Numbered from the stretch's first letter, positions 37,720 through 46,109 are shown. The stretch is 46,109 bases of DNA from Corynebacterium kroppenstedtii (GCF_003243515.1 NZ_QFRA01000017.1:1-46109); one strand, 5' to 3'. Translations and numbers: made by a program. The notes: generated by a model not told the origin, from the letters alone.

Positions 37720-38759
37720 GCGTTCCTCCTCTGACCAGCGATGATGAAAATGAAAGCAGGAACACCAACAATCGCTGTGATGATGCCAACTGGCAAGATC
37801 ACCCCAGGCTGGATCACCTTGGACACCGCGGAGGCAGCCACCAACAGCAGGGATCCGACCAGTGTGGAAACTGTCAGGAAGTATCGTTGATCCTCCCCTA
37901 CTAGCATGCGCGCAACGTGTGGGCCGACCAGACCAATAAACCCAATGGTGCCCGCCATGGAGACGGCGGTTGCAGCCATAAAAGAAACCACCACAAGAGT
38001 CAGTGCGCGCATGCGATCAACCTTGACACCCAAGGCGCGGGCGCGATCATCACCCATTCGAAAGGCGGTAAGTGTCCATGCATTGCGATAGAAAAACAGC
38101 AGACCCACCGTCATGATCACCGCGAGCAAAGCAATCTGTGTCCACGTGGAACGCGTGAGGCTTCCCATTGTCCAGAAGACCACCTGCTCCAGCTGAGTTT
38201 CGCTAGCCAAATACTGCATCAACGCGAGGAGCGCATCGAAGAAGAATACGATCGCGATCCCCAGCAGGATCATTGATTCTGGGCTGGGGTCGCGCCAACG
38301 GGAGAACGCCAAGATAATGCCACAGGCCAGCATGGCAAACAGCCACGCAGTTCCCACCATGCCCAGTGCCGCGCCTATACCCACCGCAGTAAAACCAGTG
38401 ACCGTCGCTAATGCCGCGCCAAAACCTGCGGCCGCTGAGACTCCCAAGGTGTACGGTTCCGCTAACGGATTTCCCAAGATGGTCTGCATTTGGGATCCGG
38501 CGGCGGATAGCGCACCACCAACCAGAATTGCGGTGACCGTCATGGGTAGACGGATATCAAAAACGATCTGCCGATCAATTGCCCGAGACTCTGTGGGATG
38601 GATCAGCGTGTACAGGACCTCCCCTGCAGGCATACTGCCACCGCCGAGAAGAAAATCCACTAGCGCTGCGCCACACAATGCCACCGCTATAGCGAGGATG
38701 AGCAGCCATTTCCTTCGAATGGCGAGCCGATACCAGCGCGGTGCTTGCTCATTTTTCAC
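37707..38759 (-). CDS. FecCD-family siderophore permease
   Basis: 350 residues, about nine to ten helices. FecCD motifs are intact: ILVGGALSAAGSQMQTILGN, then NPLAEPYTLGVSAAAGFGAA and GFIGLVGPHVARMLVGEDQR, then PVGIITAIVGVPAFIFIIAG at the end. Only one permease gene is present, so it should work as a homodimer. Its ATG overlaps the stop of the lipoprotein gene (ATGA). Confidence 0.92.
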   Translation of the reverse strand: MKNEQAPRWYRLAIRRKWLLILAIAVALCGAALVDFLLGGGSMPAGEVLYTLIHPTESRAIDRQIVFDIRLPMTVTAILVGGALSAAGSQMQTILGNPLAEPYTLGVSAAAGFGAALATVTGFTAVGIGAALGMVGTAWLFAMLACGIILAFSRWRDPSPESMILLGIAIVFFFDALLALMQYLASETQLEQVVFWTMGSLTRSTWTQIALLAVIMTVGLLFFYRNAWTLTAFRMGDDRARALGVKVDRMRALTLVVVSFMAATAVSMAGTIGFIGLVGPHVARMLVGEDQRYFLTVSTLVGSLLLVAASAVSKVIQPGVILPVGIITAIVGVPAFIFIIAGQRRNAWVR

Positions 38760-40021
38760 TGCAAACCAGTCCAGAAGGTGCCAGTAGCTTGGATTGGAAG
38801 AAATTGCTCGTGCAGTTCACGTACTTCCTTTGCCGGATCAACATCCGTGAACAAATCCGGGTGCATTGCCTTGGCGAACATCTCGACGGCAAGGAAGTTG
38901 TATGGGGAATCGTAGAAGTGATGCCACGCGGCAAAGGTGCGCTTGTTTTTGACGGCATCGGTTTCTCGCACAGCTGGTTGCTTATCCACTACGTTGCGCA
39001 GATTCTCAGCTGCCTGTTCCGGTGCTTCGCTGTAGCCCAATGGAACATAGGCCCCTGGCTTCACCGGAGTTTTGCCTTGGGCCCAATCGGCTCCGGTAGC
39101 AATAATGACCTCTGGGTTTTTGCCAGCCAGCGCCTCGGGTGAGACTTGTCCCTGTTTGGCATTGATCATGTTGTTGCCTATGTTTTCACCACCGGCGAGC
39201 TCCACGATCTGCGCTAGGTTCGACTTGGCGAAGGTCGAACAGCAGTCAAAGTAGCCAGGGGCTCGCCACAAGAAGGTTGGAGTCGGCTTTGCTTTTGCCT
39301 TTTCAAGCCGCTCGGTCACCATGTTCACCTTCTTCTGGTAGTAATCAATGAAGTTCTCCGCCTCCTTCTCTCGGCCCATGAGTTGCCCCATCATCCGGAT
39401 ACTTGGCACAGTGTTTTTCACAGGGTCCACGAAGTAGTCAACAGTGACAGTGGGCACCCCAACCTTCTCCAGGCCATCAATAATTCCCACATCCTTAGCC
39501 GCATCAAAAACTCCGGCATTCACGACAAACACATCCGACCGAGATTCCAACGCCTGTTCTAGCGACATCGTGTTGTTGTAGATCTCACCAGTCGTTGCGA
39601 TCTCTTTGACCTGCGGGAGCTGCTGCGCATAGCGATCAAATGTCGCTTTATCGTTTTCCTTGAGGTCTTCTGGCCACGCAGCAATTTTGTCTGTTGGGTT
39701 CTCCTTGTTGAGGATGGCTGTGGTGTACAGCATCTTTTGCCCACCCATCAGGATGCGATCCACCTTCTGTGGAACTTTTACTTCGCGTCCGATGGCATCG
39801 ACGACAGTGCGGGTTGCACGATTGTCCTTCCCTTCGCTGGGCCCCGACCCGGAGCATGCAGAGAGAAACAGAATTGCTAACGTCACCACCGCCGCAATGA
39901 GTGCGCGTAGTGGTAACGAAACTCCTGGGCTTGGCCGATTGTCCAGGGCCGTTGGAGAAAGTGCTGGTTGCGGTGTAGAAGGCCGGAACCCATGGCTCAG
40001 TAGCAAGGCAATGTTATTCAT
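38756..40021 (-). CDS. siderophore-binding lipoprotein
   Basis: 421 residues from ATG 40021; the frame is open farther upstream without a better site. An unusually long N-terminal leader (about 35 residues) precedes a hydrophobic helix and the lipobox LFLSACSGSG. The binding-protein fold (PF01497/TroA type) shows TVVDAIGREVKVPQKVDRIL, then ALESRSDVFVVNAGVFDAAK, NLAQIVELAGGENIGNNMIN and GKNPEVIIATGADWAQGK. It is longer than a typical FecB, with extra residues in the loops, including a CC pair (YFDCCSTFAK). Presumed receptor for the metallophore made by the genes upstream, 118 bases after the MATE stop. Confidence 0.85.
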   Translation of the reverse strand: MNNIALLLSHGFRPSTPQPALSPTALDNRPSPGVSLPLRALIAAVVTLAILFLSACSGSGPSEGKDNRATRTVVDAIGREVKVPQKVDRILMGGQKMLYTTAILNKENPTDKIAAWPEDLKENDKATFDRYAQQLPQVKEIATTGEIYNNTMSLEQALESRSDVFVVNAGVFDAAKDVGIIDGLEKVGVPTVTVDYFVDPVKNTVPSIRMMGQLMGREKEAENFIDYYQKKVNMVTERLEKAKAKPTPTFLWRAPGYFDCCSTFAKSNLAQIVELAGGENIGNNMINAKQGQVSPEALAGKNPEVIIATGADWAQGKTPVKPGAYVPLGYSEAPEQAAENLRNVVDKQPAVRETDAVKNKRTFAAWHHFYDSPYNFLAVEMFAKAMHPDLFTDVDPAKEVRELHEQFLPIQATGTFWTGLQ

Positions 40022-40139
40022 AATGACGGCAGGTCTTTCTTGTGAATTGTGCGCAAAACTGCCGCACGAGAACGTCAAATAGGGCCCGTACTAAGCACTT
40101 CTGCACGAAGTATTAAGGAGAAGAAGAATTAAGTAAACA

Positions 40140-42620
40140 TCAGGTTTTCACCGTCTCCACCTCCGCATTCCGTTTATCTGCAACCGGTGGAAGCTCTGTG
40201 AGCCGCTGACGGAAAGCTTTCGCAAGCAATAGCGCAGTGGTGCCAAACCCTAAGATCAAGCCCGTCCACACTCCATAGCCTTCCCAATGCAAACCAAGGC
40301 CCAGAATGAGGAGGGTCGGCACACCCACCAGCCAATACCCCCACAAGGTGGCCCGAAGGCCAGATTTTGTATCTTTGACACCACGAAGCAAACCGACAAG
40401 GACATTCTGTGAACCTTTAGCGAACTGCTGCAACACGGCTAAGCACAGCAGCAATGTGGCGATCCGAACAGTGGCCGGGCTGGCGTCAGTGAGGAAAGGC
40501 CAGACGACAAAGCGACCCAAAGCTAACCACACTACACCGATGGCCGTGAGATAGATGCCTACAGAAATCAGCACCCGGCGCGCCACCAGAGCTACTGATT
40601 CGCGACCTTCAGTTCGGGCGCGACTAATCAATACGGAACCACCGTGAGAGAATCCGATGCACACTTGGTAGACGATGTAAGCCAGTTGGTTAACCACCGT
40701 ATGCGCCGCAAGCATGGCGGGACTGACTAGTCCCATGGTTAGACCAGCAATAGTGGTGATTGCAGCTTCGGAACCATATGTAAGTGATACGGGGATGCCA
40801 AGTCGTATCAAGTAGCGGATGCATTCAGTGTCTCCTCGACGTGGGATAACGGCGAAGAACTGACTCAATTCGCTATCGCGGCGCAGCGTACGGGCAAATG
40901 CTCCTAGTGTGAAGATTTGCACCAATGTAGTGGACAAACCGATTCCCGCCACTCCCCATGCTGCGCCCCAACCCACCTTGTGGACTAGCCACAACAAAGC
41001 GGCATTAGCGCCGGCATTGACAGCAATGGAAATCACTGTAACCACCAATAATGATCCTGGCCGGCGCATGCCCACAGCGAATTGCCGCAACACATTGAGC
41101 CAAATCATGGGAATTAAGCCCGGCGCGAGGGTCAGCGTCATAGCAAAGGTCAGATGCGCAACTCTGCTATCGACCGGTAAGGCCAGAACCAACGCTCCAA
41201 GGGCCACCACTAACAGACCGCCGACTAGGGCTGTGACAGTGCCCACTGCCATGCAGCTACGTACGGCTTGGCGGATTTTCTCTGCACCGGATGTGGATTT
41301 TGTCTTTTCCCATTCAGCAGCGGCCTCGGCGACGAGGTTTCCCCCAGCTGTCACCATGCCCACACACATGGTGCGAATCTGGTTGTAGAACTGCATGGCT
41401 AAGCCTCCACCGGCAATAGCCACCACACCCAAGGTTTGGAGCATCAGTGCATCGGTCGTAGTCAAGGCCACGCCGGCTAGCTGAACACCCGCGATAGGCA
41501 AGGCCAGTGAATACACCTCGCGGTAGGTCACAGTCTCCACGGATTTGTTGTTTTCTACGCTCACGCGGCAACCACCCCGGGGGCGGGTAATAAAGTGTGA
41601 GTCGCGGTAGGCATCAAACATACCGACTACATGGCGCTCCACTAACTCTGAGTGTAGCTGGTTAGTCTGCAGCGATGCATCATTGAAAATGGTGTCTAGG
41701 TATTTTTCTCCGGCATCACAGACGATGACGACCATGGTTATGTGTGGTGGATAGTCCTGTAGATGCCGCAATCCCTCGTAGACAGCTGCACCCGCAGTTC
41801 CACCGACCATCAGGCCGTAATGACGGGCCAACACGCGGGCCGTGGCGAAAGCTTTAACATCGTCGACCTTTATTTCATGGTCAATGAGGTCATGGCGCAC
41901 ATTACAACCAACCTTGAAGCCGGCGGGAGCACCCGCGCCGGACTGTTTGTAGCTTCCAGCTGGTCCGCCGAAAATGACCGATCCCTCGGGCTCTACACCG
42001 ATGGTTTCCGCGGTGTGGCCCATTTCGCGCAGGCTGTTAGTAGTCCCGCAGAGTGTACCGCCAGTTCCCACAGCAGCCACTAGCACATCAACACCTTCTG
42101 GCAGCTGTTCCCCCAGCTCGTGAGCTAACCCGGCGTAGCCGGCTGGGTTATGAGGGTTATTGTGCTGGTCGGGCCACCAGGCGCTCGGATCTTCTTGTAC
42201 GATCCGCTGAGCCGTTGCCCGGCGCAAGACGGTGGAGGGACGATCAGAGTTCTTGCTGCCCACAAACACCAGTTCCGCCCCGAGTGCTGCCATGCAATCT
42301 AGCTTGTCCTTCGCTGCATGGTGATCCACAACTGCTGTAAAACGATAGCCGCGCTGAGAAGCAACAATCGCCAAGCCTAAGCCAGTGTTTCCGCTGGTGG
42401 GTTCGACAATGCGTCCTCCCGGTTGCAACTGCCCGGAACGTTCCGCGCCGAGTACCATTTCCAGCGCCATTCGAACCTTCACGCTGCCGGTGGGATTAAA
42501 GCTGTCCATCTTGAGGAGTAGCCGGCTGCCCGTTCCGGTAGTGCAGAGCTGCAGCAATGGGGTGTTACCAATCATCCCGCACACCCCGTGTGTGCAAACA
42601 CTCTGTTGTGCGCAAGTCAT
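40140..42620 (-). CDS. sbnA: SbnA-like Dap synthase joined in frame to a MATE exporter
   Basis: An 826-codon frame from ATG 42620. Residues 1 to about 345 are a fold-type II PLP enzyme of the cysteine-synthase family, SbnA branch: Lys48 in FNPTGSVKVRMA binds PLP, EPTSGNTG (73-80) and GTGGT (185-189) hold the phosphate. SbnA makes N-(1-amino-1-carboxy-2-ethyl)-glutamate from O-phosphoserine and glutamate. Residues about 365-815 are a twelve-helix MATE exporter (REVYSLALPIAGVQLAGVAL, later AAHTVVNQLAYIVYQVCIGF). The joint is suspicious: with one C fewer in the CCCCC run, SbnA would end TRPGVVAA and stop in a GTGA overlap with a GTG start for MATE at 41564. So two coupled genes are as likely as one fusion. 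The SbnA start overlaps the decarboxylase stop (ATGA). Confidence 0.88.
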   Translation of the reverse strand: MTCAQQSVCTHGVCGMIGNTPLLQLCTTGTGSRLLLKMDSFNPTGSVKVRMALEMVLGAERSGQLQPGGRIVEPTSGNTGLGLAIVASQRGYRFTAVVDHHAAKDKLDCMAALGAELVFVGSKNSDRPSTVLRRATAQRIVQEDPSAWWPDQHNNPHNPAGYAGLAHELGEQLPEGVDVLVAAVGTGGTLCGTTNSLREMGHTAETIGVEPEGSVIFGGPAGSYKQSGAGAPAGFKVGCNVRHDLIDHEIKVDDVKAFATARVLARHYGLMVGGTAGAAVYEGLRHLQDYPPHITMVVIVCDAGEKYLDTIFNDASLQTNQLHSELVERHVVGMFDAYRDSHFITRPRGGCRVSVENNKSVETVTYREVYSLALPIAGVQLAGVALTTTDALMLQTLGVVAIAGGGLAMQFYNQIRTMCVGMVTAGGNLVAEAAAEWEKTKSTSGAEKIRQAVRSCMAVGTVTALVGGLLVVALGALVLALPVDSRVAHLTFAMTLTLAPGLIPMIWLNVLRQFAVGMRRPGSLLVVTVISIAVNAGANAALLWLVHKVGWGAAWGVAGIGLSTTLVQIFTLGAFARTLRRDSELSQFFAVIPRRGDTECIRYLIRLGIPVSLTYGSEAAITTIAGLTMGLVSPAMLAAHTVVNQLAYIVYQVCIGFSHGGSVLISRARTEGRESVALVARRVLISVGIYLTAIGVVWLALGRFVVWPFLTDASPATVRIATLLLCLAVLQQFAKGSQNVLVGLLRGVKDTKSGLRATLWGYWLVGVPTLLILGLGLHWEGYGVWTGLILGFGTTALLLAKAFRQRLTELPPVADKRNAEVETVKT
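41561..41583 (-). other. sbnA/MATE junction: homopolymer and hidden GTGA overlap
   Basis: On the minus strand CCCCC (41579-41583) is followed by GGGG and soon by GCGTGAGCG. GTG at 41564 would start MATE as VSVENNKSVETVTYREVY. TGA at 41563-41561 would stop SbnA if the C run were one base shorter. As sequenced, the frame runs straight through as TRPRGGCRVSV. Confidence 0.6.
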
Positions 42621-44170
42621 GGCATCACCTCGTGCAAAGGCCGATCGATCCGAGGCAGCGTGCCCTCACCGTCATAAACGAATCGCATAGGTAATCGGAG
42701 TTGATGAAATTCGCTCTCGTTTTTATCCATTTGATAGCCCGCGGTGTTGTGGTAAATAAGCAGGTCACCGCGCTGAGGGCGTCGTGTCAGCGGAACGATA
42801 CGCCAGGTGAGCATGTCGTATTCCATACAGCTACTCCCACCCACGCAAGCTGCGGTGGGTTCATCTTCCCGTGCTTCAGCTTCGATTCGGCGTGCGTCGA
42901 CTTGTTCTCGTCTGTCCTGTCTTGTCTCAACCGGTGTTGTCTCACCTTTGGTTGGGTCGACGCCACGCTCTGGGCGCCATAGCGTCATATCAGGTAAGAA
43001 CTCGCTGCCCTTCCACTGTTCAGAGAGGCTCATGCTGAGGCCTGCAGCTGTGATAATGCTGTAGTTTTCCCGCTCTTTAACCCCCTGTACTGGGAAAACA
43101 CTCATCCCACATCCGTTAAGTAACGCACGGCCCGGTTCTAGGCCTAGCCGGATATGCCCAACGCGGAGACGATCCACAACGGTGCCACAGGCGGCGTGCT
43201 CAGAATCCGGGTGCGGGGTCATCAGTACTTCACTGAGCATCGCTGGGCCATTATTCCTTTGGCCACCGTACGGGTAGGTGGAGCGTGGCATGTGCCCATC
43301 GTGGAAGGCGTTAAACCTCGATGTATCGCCAAGGGTGGCACGAGAGAATTCTTCCCATGCAGTGTTATCGCAGTATTGGATAGAGAAACCACCACCAATA
43401 TCCACGGTTTTTACCTGCCAACCATCTGCGCTTAAGGTCTCGAGGAAATCGAGTGCAAGGTGAGCTTGATGTCCGCGTTCTTCTGCGCTGTATCCGTTGA
43501 GGTGAAAGCTGGCTCCGGCGCAGTTGATGCATTTGCGGTGGTATTCGCTCAGTGAACGGAGCGCGGTTATCCACTCGACAGCGGTAGTTCCAAAGCGGCT
43601 GTTGGTTTGAGTTTCTGGCAGTAGACGGAGTAACAACTGGGCTTGGCTACCCTTTTCGATTCTGGCTGCCACGGAGCTGACACGAAAGAGCTCACTTGGG
43701 GAGTCCACCACTAATAAGGAGCCGTGACGTACCGCTAGTTCCAGCAGGGCTTCCGGTTTTTCCGCACCCGTCACTACGAGATTGCGAGCTGGCACTCCCC
43801 CGGACAATGCACCAACAAACTCTGGGCCACTAGCTACATCCACTCCCTGCGCTTCTTCAGCGACAACTGGGATCCAACACTCCGACTTATTTGCTTTCCT
43901 TGCGAAGAAGATAGTCGCTTCGACGCCGACTGCCTCGCATACCTTCGCAAATTTGCGCAGGTTAGAGCGAAACTGTGCGGGATTTAGGACGTGGAATGGG
44001 CCGCTGGCAAGGGCAGTTAAACGTTCTAATTCAGTTGCTGTTCTCTGGGCACTATTCCCTTTCATTTGCTGTTGCAGCAGCTCCCGTTCCCACGGATGAA
44101 TGATGGGAGGAAGACAGGGCAGTTGCGCCAATTCAAACTCACGAGTTTTTTGCAAGGTTTCTACGACCAC
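42617..44170 (-). CDS. sbnH: SbnH-like PLP-dependent decarboxylase
   Basis: 517 residues from GTG 44170. A fold-type III (alanine-racemase/LysA-like) decarboxylase: PLP Lys92 in FFARKANKSE, SFHLNGYS, VDIGGGF (256-262), LGLEPGRAL (EPGR at 345-348), the second-subunit Cys448 in GGSSCMEYD, and HNTAGYQM (AGY at 477-479). In staphyloferrin B synthesis SbnH removes CO2 from a citryl-Dap intermediate to leave a diaminoethane unit; the substrate here is inferred. A charged insert at about 405-440 (PTKGETTPVETRQDRREQ and on) just before the Cys loop is unusual. The start overlaps the restored sbnB stop, and the end overlaps sbnA by ATGA, so translation of all three is coupled. Confidence 0.85.
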   Translation of the reverse strand: MVVETLQKTREFELAQLPCLPPIIHPWERELLQQQMKGNSAQRTATELERLTALASGPFHVLNPAQFRSNLRKFAKVCEAVGVEATIFFARKANKSECWIPVVAEEAQGVDVASGPEFVGALSGGVPARNLVVTGAEKPEALLELAVRHGSLLVVDSPSELFRVSSVAARIEKGSQAQLLLRLLPETQTNSRFGTTAVEWITALRSLSEYHRKCINCAGASFHLNGYSAEERGHQAHLALDFLETLSADGWQVKTVDIGGGFSIQYCDNTAWEEFSRATLGDTSRFNAFHDGHMPRSTYPYGGQRNNGPAMLSEVLMTPHPDSEHAACGTVVDRLRVGHIRLGLEPGRALLNGCGMSVFPVQGVKERENYSIITAAGLSMSLSEQWKGSEFLPDMTLWRPERGVDPTKGETTPVETRQDRREQVDARRIEAEAREDEPTAACVGGSSCMEYDMLTWRIVPLTRRPQRGDLLIYHNTAGYQMDKNESEFHQLRLPMRFVYDGEGTLPRIDRPLHEVMP

Positions 44171-45140
44171 AATGGCACCTCTGTCCCCCGTCCCGCAGCG
44201 AAGACACGCACGGCGAGTTCCTGAGCCACCGGAATATCAGTGATGATCATTCCCGAGGAAAACGCAAAGATCCGCTCGCTTTCGTTGGTACGGCCTTGTT
44301 TTTAACTGTTGCGGCCAGTTGGACATCGCGACCGCGCAATAGGCGTTCGCCCACTAGATTGAATTGCCCCTCACTGGTGGCAATCACGCGATCGGCTTCG
44401 GCAACAGCACCGTCGGCAACGCCCTTTGATGCCACGGAGATCAGCAGGCCGCCCTCTGGTATCCACTCGGTATGAATTGGTGGGTGCCATGCTCGGCCAG
44501 AGGATACGACGGTGATGTCGCTGGTTTCTACAGCCTTCCGTACTGCTGAATCTTTTTGCTCTACCAATTCGATCTGGCGGTCGGGGAACCATCGGGTAAA
44601 TGTTTCCTGACATGAACAAAGACCCACTGGGTGAGTACCGTGAAGGCGCAGCGTAGTCAGTTCTGGCAGTGCAGTTAGCAAGTACGGCAAGGTATTGACC
44701 GCCTGAATGCCTGTTCCCAAGACAGTCGCAGAGGTAGCTCCTGGGCGAGCGCATTCCCGAGCAATGAGCGCGGTAGTTGCTGGGGTACGGGAAGCCCCGA
44801 CTTTTTGGCAATCCATCAGCACATATGGTGTTCCATGTTCATCGTCATACAGACTGATGGTGGTGTAGTACTTTCCAGGGTTGTCGTTGCCGTGACGGTA
44901 GGAAGTTTTATATCCCACGAGGTCACGATGCCCATCAAAACCGAGCATGGAGAACGCGATGGAATCCCGACTTTCAACGGGAAGCCCAATCATCATCTTG
45001 GTGGGGCAATCTGATTTGCCCTCTTGCAAAGCCATGTATCCGTCTTCGACGGCTTGAATCACGCAGCTCGGTTCTAACTCGATATCCGCGAGATCAGAAC
45101 GCGTGAGCAAACGAAGCGTGGGAGTTTGAAAGTTCGACAC
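44161..45140 (-). pseudogene. sbnB: SbnB-like Dap-forming dehydrogenase, frameshifted near the 3' end
   Basis: Ornithine-cyclodeaminase/mu-crystallin fold, SbnB branch. GTG 45140 is chosen for AAGGAAAA seven bases upstream; the open frame to 45206 has no such site. Family landmarks are SDLADIELEPSCVIQAVEDG, YKTSYRHGNDNPGKYYTTIS and the NAD-binding SATVLGTGIQAVNTLPYL. SbnB oxidises and hydrolyses the SbnA product to L-Dap and 2-oxoglutarate. As sequenced, the frame ends at 44247 as SGSLRFPRE. One extra A in the AAAAA run at about 44297-44301 would restore GRTNESERIFAFSSGMIITD, then IPVAQELAVRVFAAGRGTEV to TAG 44163-44161, overlapping the next gene. Likely functional if the base is miscalled. 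Confidence 0.82.
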
Positions 45141-45220
45141 AGTTTTCCTTATGCGTTGAGAGAGTTCTCTGTACATGCAACACCGATTGCATTGCAACCT
45201 AACCACAAGCGACGCAACCT

Positions 45221-45239
45221 TAAAGTTAGCCTTACTTTA
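45221..45239. promoter_or_regulatory. DtxR/IdeR-type iron box upstream of the metallophore operon
   Basis: TAAAGTTAGCCTTACTTTA matches the DtxR consensus TWAGGTWAGSCTWACCTWA at 17 of 19 positions (by hand alignment). It lies 81 bases upstream of the sbnB GTG and 57 bases upstream of the divergent small frame at 45296. Iron-loaded DtxR should bind here and shut the operon off when iron is plentiful. Confidence 0.8.
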
Positions 45240-45295
45240 CCCATTTACAAACACGCAGGTAAGCAACGTTTTCCACCCTCACTTTAGAGAGGACA

Positions 45296-45436
45296 ATGGA
45301 AGTTTTGCCGAGCAGTTATCCGGAAGATCTTCACCAACTCCGACCGCAGCGACCTCGAAAGAGACGGATGGAAGCAGGACTATCCCACCTTGAGTACGCC
45401 CTACTAAAAGCTTGGACAGTCGGGTTGTACAGCTAA
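45296..45436 (+). CDS. possible 46-residue protein divergent from the metallophore operon
   Basis: ATG 45296 sits behind AGAGAGG at good spacing. The frame reads MEVLPSSYPEDLHQLRPQRP, then RKRRMEAGLSHLEYALLKAW, and ends TVGLYS at TAA 45436. It is not recognised. It may be a real small basic protein under the same iron box, or the decapitated start of a lost biosynthetic gene. Confidence 0.35.
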   Translation: MEVLPSSYPEDLHQLRPQRPRKRRMEAGLSHLEYALLKAWTVGLYS

Positions 45437-46109
45437 ACTGGGAAATCTGTTCACATTCTTCAGGAGTTAATGATTAACAAGAGAATAAAGAATAAATAAA
45501 TTATTAAAAACTACTCGGTTTTTCGCACCGAAAATCGACCACAACCTGGAAAATGATGTAATACACCGATGAATACCAAGATTCATTTCACAGCCCATCA
45601 TAATATGAACAACGTTGAAAAATAATTACGTAGCTGACTTCATTACCTCGCTCGGTTATCGTGTCAACATTCACCAAGACGTTTAGAGAGCCTGAGAATT
45701 ATAAACATGAATCGATAAATTAGTGAGGTCACACCCCCAGCCAAACACTCATTAAAGCATGATTAGTTACGATTGCTTTAGTGCTAGTAAAATTTTTTAT
45801 TTTCCATTGTTTGGTTGAAGATTCGACCCTTTCGCCAACCCTTGTATCTTCTATTATTACAATTCTTACATCCTTGAACCTAATTCAAGCTTGGGAGCGT
45901 TCAACTATTTAAAATAACGGTACTGAACATGAAGAAACGTCAAAAATTGTAGTCGCCTGACTATTAATAGCAATGACGGCACCACCCAGTACCGTAGCTA
46001 CTACTAAAAGATTTATTGAAGGTTCCATCGAAGGCTCGGCACTGCACAAACAAAAGAGCTCAAGTTCCATAAGCATGCATAACCAGGTTCGAAAACCCCT
46101 TAAGCAATT
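45437..46109. other. AT-rich stretch without a supported gene
   Basis: Low GC throughout, with many stops in all frames. A short frame at about 45785-45915 reads SPTLVSSIITILTSLNLIQA and could be a membrane-helix scrap. No tRNA, repeat array or clear terminator seen. Confidence 0.45.

Overview
The window looks like a chromosomal segment of an actinobacterium, most probably a Corynebacterium. The evidence is a WhiB-type Fe-S regulator (WhcA/WhiB4-like) divergent from a class A penicillin-binding protein, a seven-function Mrp Na+/H+ antiporter operon, frequent GTG/TTG starts, and a DtxR/IdeR-type iron box. A lipid-requiring species of the C. kroppenstedtii type is possible, but this is a guess from context and not shown by the sequence.

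Layout: (1) 1-5 kb is conserved core: DUF4177, whcA-like, ponA, yqeY, a metallophosphoesterase and tRNA-Pro(CGG). (2) About 5-17.3 kb, directly after the tRNA, is an accessory island full of decayed genes. It holds an Abi/HEPN gene, a dead RelBE toxin-antitoxin pair with its operator still visible, an FCD/GntR regulator divergent from an esterase split by a stop codon, remnants of IS110 and IS3 transposases and of a serine resolvase, a broken secreted-protein gene, a decayed ABC-F/TetR/MFS cassette, an SAP-domain gene and a fragment of a malonyl-CoA:ACP acyltransferase. (3) 17.4-21.8 kb is a Fec/Hmu-type iron-chelate or heme ABC importer (ATPase, two permeases, lipoprotein) next to an IsdG-family heme monooxygenase; both permeases carry a one-base frameshift in a G run. 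(4) 22-28 kb holds a hotdog thioesterase, an aldo/keto reductase, a dead ClC channel, a frameshifted secretory lipase and a CDF zinc exporter. (5) 28.6-35.2 kb is mrpA(B)CDEFG. (6) 35.3-45.2 kb, all on the minus strand, is an iron-regulated metallophore locus.

The metallophore locus reads, in transcription order: SbnB-like dehydrogenase, SbnH-like PLP decarboxylase, SbnA-like synthase joined in frame to a MATE exporter, siderophore-binding lipoprotein, FecCD permease, FecE ATPase, a carboxymuconolactone-decarboxylase relic, and a YbfB/YjiJ-type MFS transporter. A box matching the DtxR consensus at 17 of 19 positions lies upstream. SbnA and SbnB make L-2,3-diaminopropionate (Dap), the decarboxylase could make a diaminoethane unit, MATE and/or MFS could export the product, and the ABC system would bring the metal complex back. 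No NIS synthetase (IucA/IucC type) or NRPS is visible, so the final ligand cannot be named. This is the most interesting system in the window.

A cross-cutting pattern: several otherwise healthy genes (sbnB, both permeases at 18-20 kb, perhaps the sbnA/MATE junction) differ from an intact frame by one base inside a homopolymer. That suggests either recent slippage or homopolymer miscalls in the sequence. The island genes also carry in-frame stops and internal deletions, so their decay is real.
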